From positions 1-32,134 of IMG/VR virus record IMGVR_UViG_3300035670_000868: a stretch of 32,134 bases of DNA; one strand, given 5' to 3'. Numbering within the stretch: position 1 is the stretch's first letter; every line of letters begins with the position of its first letter. The notes beneath the pieces are model-generated. The model saw only the letters and a program-made list of their open reading frames with translations, was not told the DNA's origin and made no database searches. The DNA is from a virus. A program made the translations under genes and the position numbers. Of the stretch, positions 28,995 through 32,134 are shown piece by piece.

Positions 28995-29216
28995 ATGGGT
29001 GGTCCAATACCAAATCCTTTTAAATCTCCATCTGCTCCTGCACCACAACCTGTAGCTACTGCACCAACTACTGCAGAAGTATCTCAAGCTACAACAAGTG
29101 ATATGGATGAAAAAGGAATTAGAAGAAGAAGACGTGGTAGATCTCCAACAATACTTACAGGATCAGCTGGTCTTTCAGAAGGTGCAACTTTAGGCACACC
29201 AACTTTATTAGGATAA
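28995..29216 (+). CDS. Small RGR/TILT protein, copy 2
   Basis: 73 residues: a Pro/Ala-rich N-terminus (NPFKSPSAPAPQPVA), then DEKGIRRRRRGRSPTILTG and TLGTPTLLG. The GR..TILT...LLG tail aligns with the preceding protein, giving a tandem pair. It ends 3 bases before the portal start, in the same operon. Confidence 0.7.
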   Translation: MGGPIPNPFKSPSAPAPQPVATAPTTAEVSQATTSDMDEKGIRRRRRGRSPTILTGSAGLSEGATLGTPTLLG

Positions 29217-29219
29217 ACA

Positions 29220-30845
29220 ATGGGTGAAACGGATTTAGTAAAAGATCTCTTAAAGAGATTTGGAAAATTAGTAACACAAAGACAAACTTGGGAATCGCAT
29301 TGGCAAGAAGTATCAGATTATATGATGCCAAGAAAAGCAGATGTAACTAAAAGAAGATCACCAGGAGATAAAAGATCTGAATTAATATTTGATTCATCAC
29401 CATTACATGCGGTGGAATTATTATCTGCATCTCTACATGGTATGTTAACTAATCCATCTACACCATGGTTCTCATTAAAATTTAAAAATATAGATTTAGT
29501 AGATGAAGATGCAGCTAAAGAATGGTTAGAAGATTCAACTGAGAAAATGTATGAAGCATTTAACAGATCTAATTTTCAACAAGAAATATTTGAACTGTAT
29601 CACGATCTAATTACTTTCGGTACAGCAGCAATGTACATTGAAGAAGATGAAGAAGACATAGTAAGATTTTCTACAAGACACATTGGTGAAGTTTACATTT
29701 CAGAAAACAATAAAGGAAAAGTAGATACAGTATTTAGAAAATTTAAATTAACAGCTCGTGCTGCAATTATGCAATTTGGAGAAAAGAATGTTTCTAAAAC
29801 AACTAGAGGCATTGCATTAAAAGATCCTTATGAAGAAATTACAATTCTTCACGTTGTATATCCAAGAGAAAATTACGATCCTAGAAAAAAAGATAACAAG
29901 AATATGCCATTTGCTTCTTGCTATATTGAACCAGAAAACAAACACGAAATATCTCAATCAGGATTTAATGAATTCCCATACGTTGTACCACGTTATTTAA
30001 AAGCATCATTTGAAATCTATGGAAGATCTCCTGCTATGACTGCTTTACCAGATGTTAAGATGTTAAATGAAATGTCTAAGACAACTATTAAAGCTGCACA
30101 AAAACAAGTTGATCCTCCACTATTAGTTCCTGATGATGGATTTATATTACCAGTAAGAACAGTACCAGGTGGATTAAATTTTTATAGAGCAGGTACTAGA
30201 GATAGAATTGAACCATTAAACATTGGTGCAAATAATCCATTAGGTTTAAACATGGAAGAGCAAAGAAGAAATGCAATTAGAGATACGTTTTATGTAAATC
30301 AATTAATGATGCAATCTGGACCACAGATGACTGCAACAGAAGTTGTACAACGTAACGAAGAGAAGATGAGATTACTTGGTCCAGTTCTTGGAAGATTACA
30401 ATCAGAATTATTAAGACCATTAATTGATAGAACTTTTGCAATATTACTTAGAAAGAAATTATTTAAACCAGCGCCAGATTTCTTATCAGGTGTAGATATT
30501 CAAATTGAATATGTATCACCATTAGCTAAAGCACAAAGATCTTCTGAACTACAATCTATTATGAGAGCGATTGAAATATTTGGATCACTTGCACAAGTAT
30601 CTCCAGTATTTGATCATATTAATATTGATAATCTAGTTACACACTTGGCTGATATTGTTGGAGTTCCTGCTAAAGTATTAAATTCTAAATCAGAAGTTAA
30701 TGCGATTAGACAACAGAAACAACAACAAGCAGATCAACAAATGCAATTGCAACAGTTACAACAAGTTGCACAAGCAGGTGGTCAAATAGCTCCACTTGCA
30801 AAAGCATTACCTGAGGAGGCACAAGAGTTAATTAGATCTGAATAA
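29220..30845 (+). CDS. Portal (head-tail connector) protein, T7 gp8-like
   Basis: 541 residues, close to T7 gp8 (536). Landmarks: WESHWQEVSDYMMPRKADVT at the N-terminus, DSSPLHAVELLSASLHGMLT and PSTPWFSLKF, then ENYDPRKKDNKN and FPYVVPRYLKASFEIYGRSP, and the later RDTFYVNQLMMQSGPQMTAT (MTATEV). This is the usual order of podovirus head-to-tail connector proteins. The C-terminus is Gln-rich. It forms the dodecameric ring at one capsid vertex through which terL pumps DNA. Confidence 0.93.
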   Translation: MGETDLVKDLLKRFGKLVTQRQTWESHWQEVSDYMMPRKADVTKRRSPGDKRSELIFDSSPLHAVELLSASLHGMLTNPSTPWFSLKFKNIDLVDEDAAKEWLEDSTEKMYEAFNRSNFQQEIFELYHDLITFGTAAMYIEEDEEDIVRFSTRHIGEVYISENNKGKVDTVFRKFKLTARAAIMQFGEKNVSKTTRGIALKDPYEEITILHVVYPRENYDPRKKDNKNMPFASCYIEPENKHEISQSGFNEFPYVVPRYLKASFEIYGRSPAMTALPDVKMLNEMSKTTIKAAQKQVDPPLLVPDDGFILPVRTVPGGLNFYRAGTRDRIEPLNIGANNPLGLNMEEQRRNAIRDTFYVNQLMMQSGPQMTATEVVQRNEEKMRLLGPVLGRLQSELLRPLIDRTFAILLRKKLFKPAPDFLSGVDIQIEYVSPLAKAQRSSELQSIMRAIEIFGSLAQVSPVFDHINIDNLVTHLADIVGVPAKVLNSKSEVNAIRQQKQQQADQQMQLQQLQQVAQAGGQIAPLAKALPEEAQELIRSE

Positions 30846-30863
30846 CAACTGAAAGGAAAATAA

Positions 30864-31082
30864 ATGGAAGACCAAGTAAATAAATTAAAAGAATATTATA
30901 AAATAGTTTTTGAATCTGATCATGGCAAGATTGTCATGCAAGATTTAGAAAAGAGATGCCACTATAATGCTACCACTAATGTAAGAGGGGATAGTCATGA
31001 AAGTGCATATATGGAGGGACAACGCAGCGTTCTTCTATTTATTAAAAACATGCTGCTTAATGATAAACTAAAAGGAAAATAA
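30864..31082 (+). CDS. Bbp19-like small protein
   Basis: 72 residues. YKIVFESDHGKIVMQDLEKR, then HESAYMEGQRSVLLFIKNML corresponds to the Bbp19-type phage protein ('y..vF....g..vl.dL....' and 'A...eGrRsvll.I...l') normally found between portal and scaffold/capsid genes. Its role is unknown. CAACTGAAAGGAAAATAA gives a strong ribosome-binding site. Confidence 0.75.
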   Translation: MEDQVNKLKEYYKIVFESDHGKIVMQDLEKRCHYNATTNVRGDSHESAYMEGQRSVLLFIKNMLLNDKLKGK

Positions 31083-31958
31083 ATGTCAGAACAAATACAG
31101 ACAACTGAGGTAACTCAGCCTGTTGCAACTGAAACAACAACACAAACAACCGCAACAGCAACACCAATACTAAGCTCAACACAACAACCAACTCAACCAC
31201 TTTCTGGTAAGACTTGGAAAGAAGCAATCTCACAAGAGTACAGAACAAATCCAAACATAGAAAAGTTTACTGAATTAGATGCACTAGCTAAAAGCTACAT
31301 CAATGCAGTATCTATGATTGGAACTGATAAGATTCCTCTTCCAGGAAAGTCTGCAACAGATGAACAGTGGAATGAAGTATATAATAAATTAGGCAGACCA
31401 GAATCTCCTGATAAATATACTTTAGAACTTAAAACTGATGTTGCTCCTGTTGATGAAAATATAATCAAAGGATTCGCACAGAATGCTCACAAGCTAGGTT
31501 TAAATAATAAACAAGCTCAAGGTATTCTAGAGTTTTATAAATCAACATTAGAAGGCTCAGCAAAAGAAATGTCAGTGAATATGGAAACTGCACAAGCTGA
31601 AGCTACTAACGCTTTAAGATCAGAATGGGGAAGAGCATACGATGACAACTTGAGAAAAGCTGCAAATGTTGCTCAAACTTATTTAGAACCAGAACTTCTT
31701 GATACTCAATTAAGAGATGGATCTAGATTAGGTGATAATCCAAAGATCATCAAAGCATTTGCTAATATTGCTAATCTATTATCTGAAGATAAAATTATCG
31801 GTACAGAAGCTGATAATGTTCTTCAAGGTAGAGATATTGAAAGAGAAATAGATGAATTAACATCTGATAAACAAGGTGCTTATTGGAATAAAATGCACCC
31901 TAACCACAATAAAGTGGTTAATCAAGTACTTGCATTAAGAGAATTATTAACTCAATAA
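31083..31958 (+). CDS. Capsid assembly scaffolding protein
   Basis: 291 residues. A low-complexity T/Q-rich N-terminus (EVTQPVATETTTQTTATATP) is followed by WKEAISQEYRTNPNIEKFTE, then LAKSYINAVSMIGTDKIPLP and DEQWNEVYNKLGRPESPDKY, a signature of podovirus scaffolding proteins ('LPK..a.deew..vy..LG.P...d.Y'). It ends in a charged helix. It directs procapsid formation and is released before maturation. The major capsid gene is expected right after, beyond the window. Confidence 0.9.
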   Translation: MSEQIQTTEVTQPVATETTTQTTATATPILSSTQQPTQPLSGKTWKEAISQEYRTNPNIEKFTELDALAKSYINAVSMIGTDKIPLPGKSATDEQWNEVYNKLGRPESPDKYTLELKTDVAPVDENIIKGFAQNAHKLGLNNKQAQGILEFYKSTLEGSAKEMSVNMETAQAEATNALRSEWGRAYDDNLRKAANVAQTYLEPELLDTQLRDGSRLGDNPKIIKAFANIANLLSEDKIIGTEADNVLQGRDIEREIDELTSDKQGAYWNKMHPNHNKVVNQVLALRELLTQ

Positions 31959-31988
31959 TTCTATTGCAATCAATTCAAAATTGATATA

Positions 31989-32036
31989 TTGCGATTTCTA
32001 GGGTGACTTTTAATTAAGTTACCTTAGAAATTGTAA
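31989..32036 (+). ncRNA. Long hairpin after the scaffold gene
   Basis: 31989-32009 pairs with 32016-32036 over 21 consecutive base pairs (four of them G-U wobbles) around the loop TTAATT. It lies 30 bp after the scaffold stop, before the presumed capsid gene. The wobble pairs keep the fold only at RNA level. A preceding small inverted repeat (ATCAATT/AATTGAT, 31969-31985) is adjacent. No T-tract follows, so it may be an RNase III-like processing or mRNA-stabilising site. Confidence 0.55.
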
Positions 32037-32134
32037 GACAATTCTATTAGAACCTTACATGCCTGTTGGAAAGACAACCGACTAACAGTCGTTAAATGCA
32101 AGATAGCCTATCTTTTGGTGGGGAACTTTCTGAA
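32037..32134 (+). other. Structured tail of the window; possible intron start or capsid leader
   Basis: Three short hairpins follow in a row: GTTG-gaaaga-CAAC (32064-32077), CGACT-AAC-AGTCG (32079-32091) and AAGATA-gcc-TATCTT (32100-32114), then TTGGTGGGGAACTTTCTGAA. ATG 32059 gives only MPVGKTTD; ATG 32096 opens a frame (MQDSLSFGGELSE) to the end, without a ribosome-binding site. Either could belong to the capsid gene start, or this is the 5' part of an RNA element. Confidence 0.3.

Noticed and set aside
28663-29087. Antisense frames of 116 and 69 residues opposite the small RGR proteins
   Set aside because: No start signals, low-complexity Leu/Ser composition, and opposite to well supported genes.
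19101-31082. Repeated CAACTGAAAGG before several starts (19101, 25977, 30864)
   Set aside because: Probably shared Shine-Dalgarno context and not an operator, since it always sits at ribosome-binding distance on both early and late genes.
1-32134. tRNA genes or CRISPR arrays
   Set aside because: No cloverleaf with a GGTTCGA-type T arm and no spaced identical repeats other than the origin iterons were seen by eye; a tRNAscan-SE run could still find a divergent tRNA.

Overview
This AT-rich window (roughly two thirds A+T by eye) is a large contiguous part of a lytic-type, short-tailed (podovirus-like) dsDNA phage genome. The structural block follows the T7-like order: terminase large subunit, portal, scaffold, [capsid and tail tubes fall outside the window], tail nozzle, internal virion proteins, tail fibre. 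AT-rich codon use, a pair of RGR/TILTG small proteins, N/S/A-rich fibre rods, C1q-like adhesins and a run of tiny basic proteins are typical of marine podoviruses such as those infecting SAR11/Pelagibacter-like Alphaproteobacteria. That host assignment is inference. No DNA polymerase, RNA polymerase, primase, helicase or integrase is visible.

Layout. 1-7494 (+): C-terminal end of a tail nozzle protein, a GNAT-fold protein, and four internal virion (DNA-ejection) proteins. 7527-13713 (+): a tail fibre with a T7 gp17-type N-terminus, then three successive adhesin modules, each a fibre-like protein followed by a short accessory protein, with a free-standing HNH homing-type endonuclease lodged between modules 2 and 3. 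13760-16237 (+): a glycosyltransferase, several tiny ORFs including membrane peptides, a second HNH nuclease and two perfect DnaA boxes. 16010-17367 (+): lysis region (XhlA-like membrane protein, PD-(D/E)XK nuclease, T4-type lysozyme, GTA-type holin). 17364-18582 (+): seven small, mostly basic proteins with overlapping or closely abutting ends. 18595-22242 (-): DnaA domain IV-like protein, small ORFs, a DUF6378-like protein, an ERF/Rad52-like annealing protein and a RecB/Cas4-type exonuclease. 22260-22376: divergent sigma70-type promoters. 22377-25407 (+): HTH regulator, small ORFs, a winged-helix replication initiator with iterons inside its own gene, and the terminase small subunit. 25408-26510 (-): six very small ORFs. 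26511-27250: the main noncoding region. 27251-31958 (+): terminase large subunit, portal, scaffold. 31959-32134: strongly structured sequence ahead of the expected capsid gene.

How it may work: the initiator (23874-24596) carries four iterons phased at 21/21/33 bp beside a perfect DnaA box and an AT-rich stretch, which is the architecture of the lambda O/ori system. The phage also encodes a stand-alone DnaA DNA-binding domain, so it may start replication on its own origin and recruit or hijack the host DnaA/replisome, with an annealing protein plus exonuclease supplying recombination. Other points to follow up: a stem-loop resembling a Xer/dif site in the noncoding region, a minus-strand RNA element whose stem is complete only on the coding-sense RNA, a possible group I intron start at the right end of the window, and two genes overlapping by about 200 bp in different frames at terS.
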